From assembly GCA_028599125.1 (NCBI GenBank), contig JAQRMX010000032.1:1-54218 (forward strand): a stretch of 54,218 nt of DNA, in the 5' to 3' direction. How positions within the stretch are numbered: the first letter of the stretch is position 1; the number at the start of each line of letters is the position of its first letter. Made by a program: the position numbers and the translations under genes. Source of the DNA: Alphaproteobacteria bacterium. Lineage in GTDB: Bacteria; Pseudomonadota; Alphaproteobacteria; Rhizobiales; NORP267. Positions 37,606 to 48,187 of this stretch are shown in pieces. Under the pieces are notes generated by a model, which was not told where the DNA came from, searched no databases, and worked only from the letters and a program-made list of their open reading frames with translations.

Positions 37606-38883
37606 ATGGAGACATGTTTCACCTATCATGAGGGACGATTACACGGAGAGGGGGTTGCACTTCCGGAAATCGCACGTCATGTCGGTACACCCCTTTATTG
37701 CTATTCTGCATCAATGCTGGAAAATGCTTATAAGGCTTTTTCTGAAGCGTTTTCAAGTGTTCCCCACATGATTTGCTATGCCATGAAAGCAAATTCCAAT
37801 CAGGCTGTCCTGAAGCTTCTGGCTTCACATGGATCTGGGATGGACATTGTTTCCGCTGGCGAATTGCAGAGGGCTCTGGTTGCGGGTGTCCGAGGTGAGC
37901 AGATCGTTTTTTCAGGTGTCGGAAAAACAAGAGAAGAAATAGCAAATGCACTGGATGCCGGTATTCTGTGTTTCAATGTAGAGCTGGAAGCGGAGCTCCT
38001 GATATTGTCAGAACTTGCACAGGCTAAGGGTCTTGTTGCACCTGTTGCGATACGTGTGAATCCTGATGTTGATGCCAGGACACATGAGAAGATTTCAACC
38101 GGCGGCTTTAAAGATAAATTTGGTGTTCCTATTTCTCGTGCGCAGGAGCTTTATAAGCTAGCTGCGTCTCTTCCCTTTCTTGAGGTGCGGGGCATTGCGA
38201 TGCATATCGGCAGTCAGATTACTGAACTTGGTCCGTTTGAAACTGCGGTCTCCCGCCTTGTAGATCTGGTGCATGTTCTGAGGTCTGATGGCCATTGTCT
38301 TCGTCATATTGATGTAGGGGGGGGACTTGGAGTGTCCTATTGCGAAGAGATGCAGGTTCCCTTTCCTTTGCCCCTTGAAGATTACGCAAGGATGATTATG
38401 CGCCTGACATCCGGTTTGGGTCTGGGGCTTATCTTAGAGCCAGGGCGTTTGATTGTCGCGCATTCGGGTCTCCTTCTTACACGTGTGATTCATTCCAAGC
38501 AGGGGGAAAAAAAAACTTTTATTATCGTTGATGCGGCGATGAATGACCTAATTCGTCCCACGCTTTATGGGGCTTATCACGCAATTAAACCGGTTTGCGA
38601 GGTTCCGGACTCTCTGCCGTGGCTTATTGCTGACGTTGTTGGCGGGATCTGTGAGAGTGGTGATTTTTTTGCTCTGGATCGCCGAGTTCCTAGTCTGAGT
38701 TCCGGTGATCTTGTTGCTGTGATGACAGCGGGGGCTTATGGTGCGGTCCAGGCTTCAACTTATAATACGCGTCCTCTCATTCCTGAGGTATTGGTACGCG
38801 GATCGTGTTTTCAGGTTGTGCGTCCGCGTGAAACCTGTGAGGCTATAATCGCTCGTGATATTGTTCCCGACTGGCTGACCTGA
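37606..38883 (+). CDS. lysA: diaminopimelate decarboxylase
   Basis: 425 residues from ATG 37606. PLP enzyme making lysine from meso-diaminopimelate. The PLP lysine is in CYAMKANSNQAVL (about 58), with HIGSQITELGPF, the phosphate-binding HIDVGGGLGVSY, EPGRLIVAHSG and the active-site cysteine in GGICESGDFF. The ATG is not preceded by a strong ribosome site (ttttcact), and a longer frame starts at 37564. Confidence 0.97.
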   Translation: METCFTYHEGRLHGEGVALPEIARHVGTPLYCYSASMLENAYKAFSEAFSSVPHMICYAMKANSNQAVLKLLASHGSGMDIVSAGELQRALVAGVRGEQIVFSGVGKTREEIANALDAGILCFNVELEAELLILSELAQAKGLVAPVAIRVNPDVDARTHEKISTGGFKDKFGVPISRAQELYKLAASLPFLEVRGIAMHIGSQITELGPFETAVSRLVDLVHVLRSDGHCLRHIDVGGGLGVSYCEEMQVPFPLPLEDYARMIMRLTSGLGLGLILEPGRLIVAHSGLLLTRVIHSKQGEKKTFIIVDAAMNDLIRPTLYGAYHAIKPVCEVPDSLPWLIADVVGGICESGDFFALDRRVPSLSSGDLVAVMTAGAYGAVQASTYNTRPLIPEVLVRGSCFQVVRPRETCEAIIARDIVPDWLT

Positions 38884-39086
38884 GGGACGGCCCTGATGGA
38901 CTTTGATCGGGTGAAGATGGTAATATTTAATGAGCATACCCGATATGAGGAGCTCCGCGCAAAAGAGGAGAGGGACACAGGGAAGCCCGTTTCAGCTCTA
39001 AGCTTTAGGGTCTTTGTTTTCTTTTTTCTTTATATCCAGTGGGAAAAATATGAGCTGGAACGTGCTTCACGTTGCGTTCTGACTGT

Positions 39087-39863
39087 TCAGAGCTTTCTCT
39101 TGACCATCATTTTTTTTATTTCTGTGATAGCTTTTGCGGGATTAAGACCCTTCGGACAGGCGTTGGCGCAATTCAGAATCGTATGGCAACGGTAAAGCCG
39201 GAACGGGTCTTCCAGATTATCAAGGCGCTCCCCCGTTGATTCATCGCGGCTGTCGATTAGCCATCTGTAAGCCTGAAGAAGAACTGCTGGTCCGAGATAT
39301 CGTTCTCCGTTCCACCAGTAGGAAGGGCAAGAAGAAGAACAGCAGGCGCAAAGGATACATTCATAAAGTCCATCCAGTTTTTCACGATCCTCACATGATT
39401 GTTTCCATTCCTTTTCCGGTGGCGGTGTTTCTGTTTTCAACCATGGATCAATAGACTGATGTTGTGCATAGAAATGTGAAAAATCCGGTACGAGGTCCTT
39501 GATAACTTCCATATGAGGCAAGGGGTAGATTTTGATGACAGGAGACACCTGATCCAGCCCCTTGATGCAGGCTAACCCGTTTGTCCCGTCAATATTCATA
39601 GCGCAGGAACCGCAAATACCTTCACGGCATGAGCGACGAAGAGTAAGAGTCGGGTCTATTTTGTTTTTTATCCATAAAAGAGCGTCAAGAACCATGGGGC
39701 CACAGTCTTCTGATTCTACATAATAGGTATCAATCCGGGGACTTTCGCTGTTGTCCGGATTCCATCTGTAAATCCTGAACTCACGAAGCGTGCCTCTTTC
39801 GGGCTTTGGCCATTTTTTTCCTTCACGGACGTTTGAATTTCTGGGGAGGGTCAATTGAACCAT
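39087..39863 (-). CDS. sdhB: succinate dehydrogenase iron-sulphur subunit
   Basis: 258 residues. Carries the [2Fe-2S] set [20 protein letters not shown] with the final Cys in ACIKG, then the [4Fe-4S]/[3Fe-4S] sets [17 protein letters not shown] and [19 protein letters not shown]. Passes electrons from SdhA flavin to quinone at the inner face of the membrane. Last gene of the minus-strand sdhCDAB operon, 96 bp after sdhA. The sequence TLRRSCREG and [19 protein letters not shown] are typical alphaproteobacterial. Confidence 0.98.
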   Translation of the reverse strand: MVQLTLPRNSNVREGKKWPKPERGTLREFRIYRWNPDNSESPRIDTYYVESEDCGPMVLDALLWIKNKIDPTLTLRRSCREGICGSCAMNIDGTNGLACIKGLDQVSPVIKIYPLPHMEVIKDLVPDFSHFYAQHQSIDPWLKTETPPPEKEWKQSCEDREKLDGLYECILCACCSSSCPSYWWNGERYLGPAVLLQAYRWLIDSRDESTGERLDNLEDPFRLYRCHTILNCANACPKGLNPAKAITEIKKMMVKRKL

Positions 39864-39959
39864 TTGTGTCTTTCCGTTTCATTTGTACGGGGCCGTTTGT
39901 GTTTTGTCCCATTTTTGGGTTCTGTTTATCTTCTCATATATTTCTAGATTTTTTATGTT

Positions 39960-41798
39960 TTAATAGACGCGTGCACGTGGCTGGATGTAATCAACGTCTT
40001 TACTCATTGTATGAGTGTGAACGGGCCGGTAATCAATTTCTGTTGCATATGTAACGGAATTGACCCGAACAAGAGTGTGTTTCATCCAGTTTTCATCATT
40101 TCTTTCGGGATAGTCCTCTCTTGCATGGGCTCCCCGACTTTCCTTTCGATTATAGGCACTTTCCATTGTTGCTACCGCCTGAGCGATCAGATTGTCATAT
40201 TCGAGTGTTTCAATAAGGTCTGTATTCCAGATCAGGGATCGATCGGTCACTTTAATGTTTTGACCGGCTCTCCAGATCTCGTGAATAAGTTCTTGTCCTT
40301 CTCTGAGTACGTCTCCAGTTCTGAAGACAGCGCAATTGGACTGCATGATTTTTTGCATATTCAGTCGCAGGACGGCTGTAGGCGTATCGCCATCGGCGTA
40401 CCGGAGCCGATCAAGCCTGGAAAGGGCGCTTTGTCCTGCATCCGGCGTCAGTTCTGGTTGCTTTGCTCCCGCTTTAAGTGTTTCTATACATTGTATAGCT
40501 GCGGCTTTCCCGAAGACAACAAGATCGACAAGAGAATTGGACCCGAGGCGGTTGGCACCGTGTACGGAGACGCAGGCTGCTTCACCTATGGCCATCAAGC
40601 CGGGAACAATTGCGTCCGGGTCACTATTTTTTCCAGATAGAACTTCCCCTCTGAAATTTGCAGGTATTCCGCCCATATTGTAGTGAACAGTGGGCAGAAC
40701 AGGAATAGGTTCTCGCGTGACATCAACCCCGGAGAAAATCCGTGCTGATTCAGAAATACCGGGCAAGCGTTCTACAAGGATATCGGGATCAAGATGACTG
40801 AGATGGAGGTGGAGATGATCTTTCTCCTTTCCAAGTCCCCTTCCATCCCGAATTTCCATGGTCATTGAGCGGGAAACGACATCACGTGAGGCAAGATCCT
40901 TTGCTGAAGGGGCATAACGCTCCATGAAGCGCTCGCCTTCGGCATTGGTCAAATATCCGCCTTCACCACGGGCCCCTTCTGTGATGAGACAGCCGGCCCC
41001 ATAAATCCCTGTCGGGTGAAATTGAACGAATTCCATGTCCTGTAGGGGAAGTCCAGTACGCAGGGTCATGGCGTTACCATCACCGGTGCAGATATGTGCT
41101 GAGGTGCAGGAGAAATAGGTGCGGCCATATCCTCCGGTTGCGAGGATGGTTTTTTGTGCACGGAAACGATGGATCGTTCCGTCTTCCATGTTGAGTGCCA
41201 TCAGACCGCGACAAATACCTTCAGAATCCATAATCAGATCTAGAGCGAAATATTCGATGAAAAATTTGGCTTTATTGCGCAGGGCCTGTCCATAGAGGGT
41301 GTGCAAAATGGCATGTCCGGTACGATCAGCGGCGGCGCATGTCCGTTGTGCGATACCTTTGCCATAATGTTTTGTCATGCCGCCGAAGGGCCGTTGATAA
41401 ATTTTTCCTTCTTTTGTTCGGCTAAAGGGTACACCGAAATGTTCCAGTTCATAGACGGCTTCCGGCGCATTTCTGCACAGATACTCAATAGCATCCTGAT
41501 CCCCTAGCCAATCCGATCCCTTGACCGTATCATACATATGCCATCGCCAATCATCGTCTCCCATATTCCCGAGAGCAGCTGAAATGCCTCCCTGGGCTGC
41601 GACAGTATGGCTGCGGGTAGGAAAAACCTTGGAGATACATGCTGTGGTCAAGCCGGCCTCGGCTGTCCCGAGTACAGCCCTTAGACCGGCACCGCCGGCG
41701 CCGATCACAACGACATCAAAACTGTGGTCAATAAGAGGATAGGCGGTTCCAGAAAGAGCGGGAGAGGCTACATTTCCTGTTTTTTTTTTAGAGGACAT
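39960..41798 (-). CDS. sdhA: succinate dehydrogenase flavoprotein subunit
   Basis: 612 residues from the ATG at 41796-41798 ([17 protein letters not shown]). The FAD-binding start is [20 protein letters not shown] and the covalent-flavin His lies in [16 protein letters not shown]. The active-site region [20 protein letters not shown] and RGEGGYL, and the substrate-site HYNMGGIP and [20 protein letters not shown] are intact. The C-terminus [11 protein letters not shown] matches. The longer frame beginning at 41867 overlaps sdhD and is less likely. Confidence 0.98.
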   Translation of the reverse strand: MSSKKKTGNVASPALSGTAYPLIDHSFDVVVIGAGGAGLRAVLGTAEAGLTTACISKVFPTRSHTVAAQGGISAALGNMGDDDWRWHMYDTVKGSDWLGDQDAIEYLCRNAPEAVYELEHFGVPFSRTKEGKIYQRPFGGMTKHYGKGIAQRTCAAADRTGHAILHTLYGQALRNKAKFFIEYFALDLIMDSEGICRGLMALNMEDGTIHRFRAQKTILATGGYGRTYFSCTSAHICTGDGNAMTLRTGLPLQDMEFVQFHPTGIYGAGCLITEGARGEGGYLTNAEGERFMERYAPSAKDLASRDVVSRSMTMEIRDGRGLGKEKDHLHLHLSHLDPDILVERLPGISESARIFSGVDVTREPIPVLPTVHYNMGGIPANFRGEVLSGKNSDPDAIVPGLMAIGEAACVSVHGANRLGSNSLVDLVVFGKAAAIQCIETLKAGAKQPELTPDAGQSALSRLDRLRYADGDTPTAVLRLNMQKIMQSNCAVFRTGDVLREGQELIHEIWRAGQNIKVTDRSLIWNTDLIETLEYDNLIAQAVATMESAYNRKESRGAHAREDYPERNDENWMKHTLVRVNSVTYATEIDYRPVHTHTMSKDVDYIQPRARVY

Positions 41799-41806
41799 TA
41801 GAGATA

Positions 41807-42187
41807 TCAGACTCCGAAACTGATTTTCAGGACGGCAAAAATACCGGTCATAGCGGTGAGGATACAAAAGAGCGTATTGGCAAGAAGGGCTGGTATTTTC
41901 AGATAAGTAACGTGAATGTAATCCTCAATGATTGTTTGCATACCGAGGCGCATGTGCACACTCATGGATAAAATGGAAAGAAGTGTAAAGATGGCCAGGA
42001 AGGGATGACTGAAGGTCGCACTAACCTGCGCATATGGCATACCGATGAGGGGAATAAGAAGATAGAAGAGGAAGAGGCTAAGGGGGATATTGGCGAGTGC
42101 AGTGAGCCTTTGGTGAAGAAAATGTTCTGTTCCGCTGTGTGCTGCTCCCAAACCCCGGACATTGCCCAAGGGTGTGCGCATATTCAT
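41807..42187 (-). CDS. sdhD: succinate dehydrogenase membrane anchor subunit
   Basis: 126 residues, start ATG 42185-42187, immediately after the sdhC stop, using the GGAGGA at the sdhC end as ribosome site. About three membrane helices; the expected haem-ligand His lies in [19 protein letters not shown], which also has the conserved Asp-Tyr of the quinone site. The N-terminus [20 protein letters not shown] is typical of alphaproteobacterial SdhD. Confidence 0.93.
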   Translation of the reverse strand: MNMRTPLGNVRGLGAAHSGTEHFLHQRLTALANIPLSLFLFYLLIPLIGMPYAQVSATFSHPFLAIFTLLSILSMSVHMRLGMQTIIEDYIHVTYLKIPALLANTLFCILTAMTGIFAVLKISFGV

Positions 42188-42188
42188 T

Positions 42189-42620
42189 TTATCCTCCCCG
42201 TAAGGCATAAGCGACGATCCAGAGAAGTAGGGTGAGGAACGGGGCGCTGAAAGTTGTTACCATCGTCATTCTTTCCCGTTCTCTTTCTTTTAGCCCATAG
42301 CCTGTATCCCAGATAAGATAGCGAAGTCCGCTTATTAGATGATTAACCATGGCCCATGTCGCCCCGAACAGGATAATATAGCCTGGAACCGAGGCTATGA
42401 GGTTATTTACCTTGCTGAAACATGCGGGACCTAGAGCTGCCGCGAGGAGCCATGAAACAAACAGGGCCATGCTAAAATAAAGGATTCCACCGGTTATACG
42501 ATGGATGATTGACATGAGCATTGTTAGACGGAACCGGTAGATATGAAGATGGGGAGAGAGGGGGCGCTTGCCTGTGTCCTTCTTGCATGCGACATCTGCC
42601 CCGTCTGCGGTGTTCGTCAT
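42189..42620 (-). CDS. sdhC: succinate dehydrogenase cytochrome b556 subunit
   Basis: 143 residues from ATG 42618-42620, preceded by GGGAGAAA. The signature RPLSPHLHIYRFRLTMLMSI leads to IIHRITGGILYF, three membrane helices follow, and the haem-ligand His is in MVNHLISGLRYLIWDTGYG. The usual GxRHLxWD is GLRYLIWD, so the second His of that block is Tyr. First gene of sdhCDAB; its promoter lies in the divergent 42.62-43.0 kb interval. Confidence 0.94.
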   Translation of the reverse strand: MTNTADGADVACKKDTGKRPLSPHLHIYRFRLTMLMSIIHRITGGILYFSMALFVSWLLAAALGPACFSKVNNLIASVPGYIILFGATWAMVNHLISGLRYLIWDTGYGLKERERERMTMVTTFSAPFLTLLLWIVAYALRGG

Positions 42621-43007
42621 TAATTTCTCCCTTAGCAACAAGGACTTTGACTCCCCCCCGAGAGGATTTCTTCTCCTTCATGAGGGCCTTTTTTATACCG
42701 ACACTTGCACACTCAGGAACAATTTACCATATTACAGACGGTTTGTCCCCTGTGATCCTTTGCTATTTTTCCTTTTGACTATTTTTCCTTTTGACTCTGG
42801 GGCGGCTTTGAAAGCGTGCCCTTCCGGGGTCTTGATCTTGAAGCCCTGTTTTTATGATATGGCTCCGTTTACTGCGATATTGTATGTTTTTCTTATATTT
42901 CTGTTGTGATCCTGTAAAAGGAAAGACAGAAGCCCTTACGGTAAAGGAAAGCAAAAAAAGATGTGCTTTTTGTTTTATATTTCAGTTATTTATATTATAA
43001 TTTTTTG
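42621..43007. other. divergent promoter region between sdhC and the peptide transporter
   Basis: 387 bp with a perfect 16-bp tandem duplication (CTATTTTTCCTTTTGA, 42763-42778 and 42779-42794). No gene and no clear operator were found. Confidence 0.5.
42763..42794. repeat. perfect 16-bp tandem duplication
   Basis: CTATTTTTCCTTTTGA twice head to tail, between two divergent operons. Confidence 0.95.
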
Positions 43008-44546
43008 ATGAAGTTTCATGTGCGAAATTCTGAAAAGGTAAGGTGTGTTCCTGCTTCTTGTCTCTTAAAGACGTTTGCGTTTGCGTTTTTGTTTTTTTGT
43101 GCTGTCCCGTTCGCCCAGGCGGAGGCGGTCCGTGTGCCCCGAATTTTGCGTCTGGGGATGGTGCTTGAACCACCCCATCTTGATCCGACGATAGGTGTTG
43201 CCGGTGCCGTTGACGAAATTGTCCATGCTAATATTTTTGAGGGTCTGACACGGCTTAATCCGGCAGGTGAAGTCAGGGCTTCTCTTGCCCGTAGCTGGTA
43301 TATTTCTGATGATGGACTGGAGTATGTTTTTTCCCTTCGAAGAGGGGTTCGCTTCCATGACGGGAGCATATTTGATGCGCATGATGTTAAATTTTCTCTG
43401 GACCGTGCGCGTGCGGGCAGCTCAGTCAACGGGCAAAAGGATTTGTTTTCGGATATTCTTTCCGTAGACGTGATTGATGCGCTGACTGTGCGCGTTCGCT
43501 TGATTCGAGCCAATGCCGATTTTCTTTACAATATGGCCTGGGGAAATGCGGTCATTGTAAATCCAAAAACTGCGTCTCAAAATGCATTTCATCCGGTTGG
43601 GACAGGTCCCTTTGCCTTTTCCCGATGGGTACGTGGCGATCATGTGACTCTTGTGAAGTCTCCTTCTTATCAGGGGCCTTCGATCAGACTGGACCGAGTG
43701 GATTTCAGATTTATCCCTGACCCTGCTGCTGCGTTTTCAGCCATGATGGCAGGAGATTTGGATGCTTTTCCGCGCTTTCCTGCCCCGGAGCTTCTTCCTA
43801 GATTCACTTCTGATCCCCGTTTTTCCGTGATTGTCGGAACAACGGAAGGAGAAGTCATTCTTTCCATTAATAATGGTCGTTCTCCTTTCAGGGACATACG
43901 GGTTCGCCGAGCCATTGCCCATGCTATTGATCGGCGTGCGGTCATCAAGGGAGCTGTTTTTGGCTATGGTGTCCCGATAGGCACCCATTTTGCGCCACAT
44001 CATCCTGCTTATGTGGATTTGACGTCTCTCTCTTCTTATGATCCTGTTCGGTCAGGTTTTCTCCTTTCTAAAGCGGGTTTTTCGGATGGTTTTGAGACAA
44101 CGCTGATCTTACCTCCTCCTATTTATGCCCGTCGGGCAGGAGAGGTGATTGCCGCGCAGCTCCGCGCTGTTGGGATAAGAGCGCGGATTATCAACATGGA
44201 ATGGGCACAGTGGCTTGAGCGCGTTTTTGAGAGGAAGGATTTTGATCTGACTGTCATTGCACACACAGAAGCGATGGATATCGGTATTTATGCACGTCCG
44301 GATTATTATTTTCAGTATAAAAATAGTGAATTTCAGAAGCTCATGAAGTCTTTAAAGGAGATGACCGATCCATCACGGCGTCGTTTTATTTTACAACAGG
44401 CACAGAAAAAGATTGCGGTTGATTATGTCAATGCTTATCTTTTTCAGGTTTCCAAGATTGGTGTTTCCAATGTTAAGCTCAGGGGATTATGGCGGGATTC
44501 GCCCCTTCAGTTGAATGATTTGACATCTGTTTACTGGGGGGATTGA
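43008..44546 (+). CDS. peptide-type ABC transporter substrate-binding protein (SBP family 5)
   Basis: 512 residues from ATG 43008. The signal peptide (TFAFAFLFFCAVPFAQAEA) ends near residue 40; there is no lipobox, so it is a soluble periplasmic protein. SBP_bac_5 features: EPPHLDPTIGVAGAVDEIVH, NIFEGLTRLNPAGEVRASLA, FHDGSIFDAHDVKFSLDRAR and VRRAIAHAIDRRAVIKG, with GVPIGTHFAPHHPAYVDLT. Binds oligopeptides, dipeptides or related solutes; the exact ligand is not readable. First gene of an operon with two permeases and a double ATPase. Confidence 0.92.
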   Translation: MKFHVRNSEKVRCVPASCLLKTFAFAFLFFCAVPFAQAEAVRVPRILRLGMVLEPPHLDPTIGVAGAVDEIVHANIFEGLTRLNPAGEVRASLARSWYISDDGLEYVFSLRRGVRFHDGSIFDAHDVKFSLDRARAGSSVNGQKDLFSDILSVDVIDALTVRVRLIRANADFLYNMAWGNAVIVNPKTASQNAFHPVGTGPFAFSRWVRGDHVTLVKSPSYQGPSIRLDRVDFRFIPDPAAAFSAMMAGDLDAFPRFPAPELLPRFTSDPRFSVIVGTTEGEVILSINNGRSPFRDIRVRRAIAHAIDRRAVIKGAVFGYGVPIGTHFAPHHPAYVDLTSLSSYDPVRSGFLLSKAGFSDGFETTLILPPPIYARRAGEVIAAQLRAVGIRARIINMEWAQWLERVFERKDFDLTVIAHTEAMDIGIYARPDYYFQYKNSEFQKLMKSLKEMTDPSRRRFILQQAQKKIAVDYVNAYLFQVSKIGVSNVKLRGLWRDSPLQLNDLTSVYWGD

Positions 44547-44657
44547 GTCCGGAAAGATTGTGGAATTCCTTGTGCTGCGGTTATTCCCCTGCTGCCGCTT
44601 AATATTTCGCCTCGGATGGGGAGGAGGGGTATCTGTAACGGGAGGCGTTTGGAGGAG

Positions 44658-45608
44658 ATGCTGCATTTTTTCTGGTGGCGTTTCATTTCATTGCTGTTCA
44701 GCCTTGCGTTTGCCAGCATTGTCATATTTTTTATTCTGGACACTCTGCCCGGTGATCCCGCTGCTTTTATGCTCGGGTTAAATGCAACGGAAGAAACTAT
44801 TGGGGCGTTGCGTGAAAAGCTTCATCTTGATGTATCTGCGGTGCGTCGTTATTTTATCTGGATCGGGAGTCTCCTTACAGGAGATTTCGGTATGAGTCAC
44901 ACCTATCAGGTCCCCGTTTGGGAATTGATAAAGGAACGTATTTTTGTTTCCTTCCCTCTTGCTTTTTATGCTTTGCTTCTTTCCATTTTTATCGGTTTTC
45001 CGCTTGGGGTTCTCGCAGCGCAATGCAACCAAACATTTTTGGGTACAGTGATTATCGGTACAAACCAGCTTGGGGTTTCTGTTCCTGAATTCTGGTTTGC
45101 GATACTTCTGGTTTTTATTTTTTCGATTTTACTGAGTTGGTTTCCTTCCGGGGGCTTTCCCGGTTGGTCTGAGGGGTTTCTTCCCGTCATGAAGTCTTTA
45201 TTTCTTCCTGCGGTTGCGCTCTCTTTTTCACGTTTGTCTGTTCTTGCAAGAGTGGTTCGCTTTTCATTACAGGAGGCAATGTCACAGGATTACTTTCGTA
45301 CAGCTCTGGCCAAAGGTGTCCCGCGCTCACGGGCGATCTGGTACCATGCATTGAGGAATGCAATTATCCCTTTGATCAGTATTCTTGGTTTGCAATTTTC
45401 GTCCTTACTTGCCGGTGCGATCGTTATTGAGAATGTATTTTTTCTTCCTGGTCTGGGGCGCCTTGTTTTTCAGGCTGTCACGCAACGGGATTTGATTGTT
45501 GTCAGAGGGGTTGTTATGCTGATCACATTTGCAGTGATTGTCGTCACGTTCCTAGTTGAGCTTTCCTGTGCGGCCCTGGATCCGCGTTTGAGGAAAAGGA
45601 TATGCTGA
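44658..45608 (+). CDS. ABC transporter permease, DppB type
   Basis: 316 residues from ATG 44658 (MLHFFWWRFISLLFSLAFAS); GGAGG lies only 2 bases before it, so an earlier start at 44616 remains possible. Six membrane helices, the LPGDPAAFMLG loop after helix 1 typical of DppB/OppB, and the EAA loop EAMSQDYFRTALAKGVPRSR that docks to the ATPase. The final codons overlap the next permease by 7 bp. Confidence 0.92.
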   Translation: MLHFFWWRFISLLFSLAFASIVIFFILDTLPGDPAAFMLGLNATEETIGALREKLHLDVSAVRRYFIWIGSLLTGDFGMSHTYQVPVWELIKERIFVSFPLAFYALLLSIFIGFPLGVLAAQCNQTFLGTVIIGTNQLGVSVPEFWFAILLVFIFSILLSWFPSGGFPGWSEGFLPVMKSLFLPAVALSFSRLSVLARVVRFSLQEAMSQDYFRTALAKGVPRSRAIWYHALRNAIIPLISILGLQFSSLLAGAIVIENVFFLPGLGRLVFQAVTQRDLIVVRGVVMLITFAVIVVTFLVELSCAALDPRLRKRIC

Positions 45609-46474
45609 GACCTTTCCTAACTCCCGTAGGGAACCCCGGCTTTCGATTTTTTTCTGATCTTCCTTTGTCTCTTTTGTTCGGTGGTGTCTTGTTTCTGATT
45701 TTTGCCTTTTCTGCGTTTTTATCACTTTTTTGGCTCCCTTATGACGTTACCCATCTGGAGATTTCTTTTCGATTTCAGGGGCCCTCCCTTGCGCATTGGT
45801 TGGGTACGGATCATTTTGGCCGTGATATTTTGTCAATGCTGATCTCCGGGGCCAGCGTGTCTTTGGGGGTTGCGGTTTTTTCTGTTTTTATCGGCGTTAT
45901 GATCGGCGTGCCTCTTGGTTTGACGGCAGCCGCGCGTTACCATTGTTTACCGGATGAAATCATTATGCGTGGCAGTGATTTAATGCTTGCCTTTCCATCT
46001 CTAGTGAGCGCGATTCTGATTACTGCAGTCTTTGGTCCCAGTGTACTCAATTCAATCATCGCGATTGGTATTTTTAATATTCCTGTTTTTCTACGCCTCT
46101 CTCGTGCTAAGGGCCTTCATTTGTGGGAAAGTGGTTTTGTTAAGGCCGCTCGTATGTGTGGGAAGGGGGCCTTTCGCATTTCTCTGGAGCATATTTTACC
46201 GAATATTGCGCCCTTTCTCATCATACAAGGCACGCTTCGCTTTTCCCTGTGTATTTTAGGGGAAGCTACGCTTTCTTACCTGGGTCTGGGTGCTCATCCT
46301 CCGCTTTCATCCTGGGGACGGATGCTGTCAGAAGCGCAGACATTTATTACACTGGCCCCTCATACGGCTTTTGTGCCTGGTATAACGATTGTCTTGTGTG
46401 TTTTAAGCGTGAATCTTGTAGGGGAAGGCTTGCGTGAGCTTTTTGATTCACAACGAGTCCGGCCGCGTTCCTGA
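45602..46474 (+). CDS. ABC transporter permease, DppC type
   Basis: 290 residues, six helices. Typical DppC blocks are LGTDHFGRDILSMLISGASV, GLTAAARYHCLPDEIIMRGS with DLMLAFPSLVSAI, the EAA loop FVKAARMCGKGAFRISLEHI and LPNIAPFLI. Its stop overlaps the next start in TGATG-like fashion (ATG at 46474), so translation is coupled to the ATPase gene. Confidence 0.93.
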   Translation: MLRPFLTPVGNPGFRFFSDLPLSLLFGGVLFLIFAFSAFLSLFWLPYDVTHLEISFRFQGPSLAHWLGTDHFGRDILSMLISGASVSLGVAVFSVFIGVMIGVPLGLTAAARYHCLPDEIIMRGSDLMLAFPSLVSAILITAVFGPSVLNSIIAIGIFNIPVFLRLSRAKGLHLWESGFVKAARMCGKGAFRISLEHILPNIAPFLIIQGTLRFSLCILGEATLSYLGLGAHPPLSSWGRMLSEAQTFITLAPHTAFVPGITIVLCVLSVNLVGEGLRELFDSQRVRPRS

Positions 46475-48036
46475 TGTCTCTTTCTGTTGAACATTTTTCT
46501 TTATCCATTGGTAAAAAAATGATTTTGCAAGACATTTCCTTTTCCGTTTCTCCCGGTGAGGTTGTGGTTCTTGTGGGAGAGAGCGGATGTGGAAAATCCA
46601 TGACAGCCCTTGCCATTATGCGTCTTTTATCAGAGGCGTGTGTTGAGACAGGCCGTATCATTCTGGATGGAAATGATTTGTGCCGCTGTCGCGATCCGGA
46701 GCTTTTCCGTATTCGTGGCCGTGATATTTCAATGATTTTTCAGGAACCGATGACGGCTCTTAATCCTCTTATGACTATTGGAAATCAGGTTGCGGAAGCG
46801 CTTCTTGTTCATTGTCAGGCTTCCCATATTGATGCCCTGCATATTGCCTGCAAGACTCTTGCAGAAGTGGGGTTTCAGGGGGCTTCAGATTTTTTAGGTC
46901 GCTACCCTCATGAATTGTCCGGAGGGCAACGCCAGCGTGTCTGTATGGCAATGGCCATTGCTTTATGCCCCCGTTTTCTTCTTGCTGATGAGCCAACAAC
47001 AGCTCTGGATGCGGTGTCGCGATTACATATTTGCAAGCATCTCCGCGCCCTTTCTGTTGAACAGGGTGTGGGAATTTTACTCATTACACATGATCTTGGT
47101 TTCGCGTCTGCGATGAGTAGCGATCAGGTTCTGATTTTGCGGACGGACGGTATTTTGGAAAGCGGGACGAAACAGTCTCTGTCTATGTTCATGCATCATG
47201 ATTGCGTTTCGGTTTCTGCCGATTTTCCTGCTTCTTTTCGTTCGTCTCTCCCGCCTGATCCCTCCTTGCCTCCTGTTCTTGAGGTTCGTGATGCGGTTTG
47301 TGAGTATGTTTCGTTCCCCTCTTCCTCTCTTTTTCCTTTTTTTGCGGTAAAAGATGTGAGTTTCAGTATTCGCAAAGGAGAGATTGTTGCTCTTGTTGGG
47401 GAGAGTGGCTGCGGAAAATCTACCCTGATGCGCGCTATTCTGGGATTGGAGACGCTAAGCGCTGGGTCTGTTCGTTTTGACGGAGCGCCGATTGATCTCA
47501 GTCGTCGAAAGGTTCAGGCCGTGTTTCAGGATCCTTATGATTCTTTCAACCCCCGTCACAGGGTTGATCGTTTGGTTTCGGAGCCTTTGTTTCTTCTTGA
47601 CCGGGACAGGAGCCTCTGTAGTGCGGAGCGTGCGATTCTTGTTGAGGAAATGCTTGAACTTGTGGGGCTGTCGGCATCAGACAGTCGCAAGTATATTCAT
47701 GAATTTTCTGGCGGCCAAAGGCAGCGAATCTCCATTGCAAGGGCCTTGATTCTTCGCCCTTTACTCATTGTTCTGGACGAAGCGACTTCTGCTCTTGATG
47801 TCCGCTCCCGCTCTCATATCCTTTCTCTCCTCTCGCGATTGTCATCCCATTTTTCAATGGCATATCTTCTTGTTTCGCATGATCTTTCGCTTGTTTCAGA
47901 GGTTGCAGACAGGGTCCTTGTGATGAAAGCGGGACGTCTTGTTGAAGAGGGAACAACGGCACAACTTTTCGCGCAGCCATCACATCCCTATACGCGTGAT
48001 TTGCTTGATGCGATGCGAAGCCTTGATAGAGGATAG
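46474..48036 (+). CDS. fused double ATPase of the peptide ABC transporter (DppD-DppF type)
   Basis: 520 residues with two complete ABC domains. First: Walker A GESGCGKSMT (about 34), signature LSGGQRQRVCMAMA, Walker B FLLADEPTTALD. Second, from about residue 265: Walker A GESGCGKSTLMRAI, signature FSGGQRQRISIARAL, Walker B LIVLDEATSALD, and the C-terminal YTRDLLDAM used by DppF. One polypeptide thus supplies both halves, as in GsiA and YejF. All catalytic residues appear intact. It completes the four-gene importer. Confidence 0.95.
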   Translation: MSLSVEHFSLSIGKKMILQDISFSVSPGEVVVLVGESGCGKSMTALAIMRLLSEACVETGRIILDGNDLCRCRDPELFRIRGRDISMIFQEPMTALNPLMTIGNQVAEALLVHCQASHIDALHIACKTLAEVGFQGASDFLGRYPHELSGGQRQRVCMAMAIALCPRFLLADEPTTALDAVSRLHICKHLRALSVEQGVGILLITHDLGFASAMSSDQVLILRTDGILESGTKQSLSMFMHHDCVSVSADFPASFRSSLPPDPSLPPVLEVRDAVCEYVSFPSSSLFPFFAVKDVSFSIRKGEIVALVGESGCGKSTLMRAILGLETLSAGSVRFDGAPIDLSRRKVQAVFQDPYDSFNPRHRVDRLVSEPLFLLDRDRSLCSAERAILVEEMLELVGLSASDSRKYIHEFSGGQRQRISIARALILRPLLIVLDEATSALDVRSRSHILSLLSRLSSHFSMAYLLVSHDLSLVSEVADRVLVMKAGRLVEEGTTAQLFAQPSHPYTRDLLDAMRSLDRG

Positions 48037-48187
48037 CAGGGGGGATATAGTTTTTTCGAAGATTATTATTTCATGTTACGCGGTGCCGTGGTTTCTATTT
48101 TTCCTGAATGCGCTAAGGAATGGCTGTTTAATTGTTCTGTCTGTTCAGATATGGATTATCCGTTAATTTTTTCCTGGGAGTTTTCAA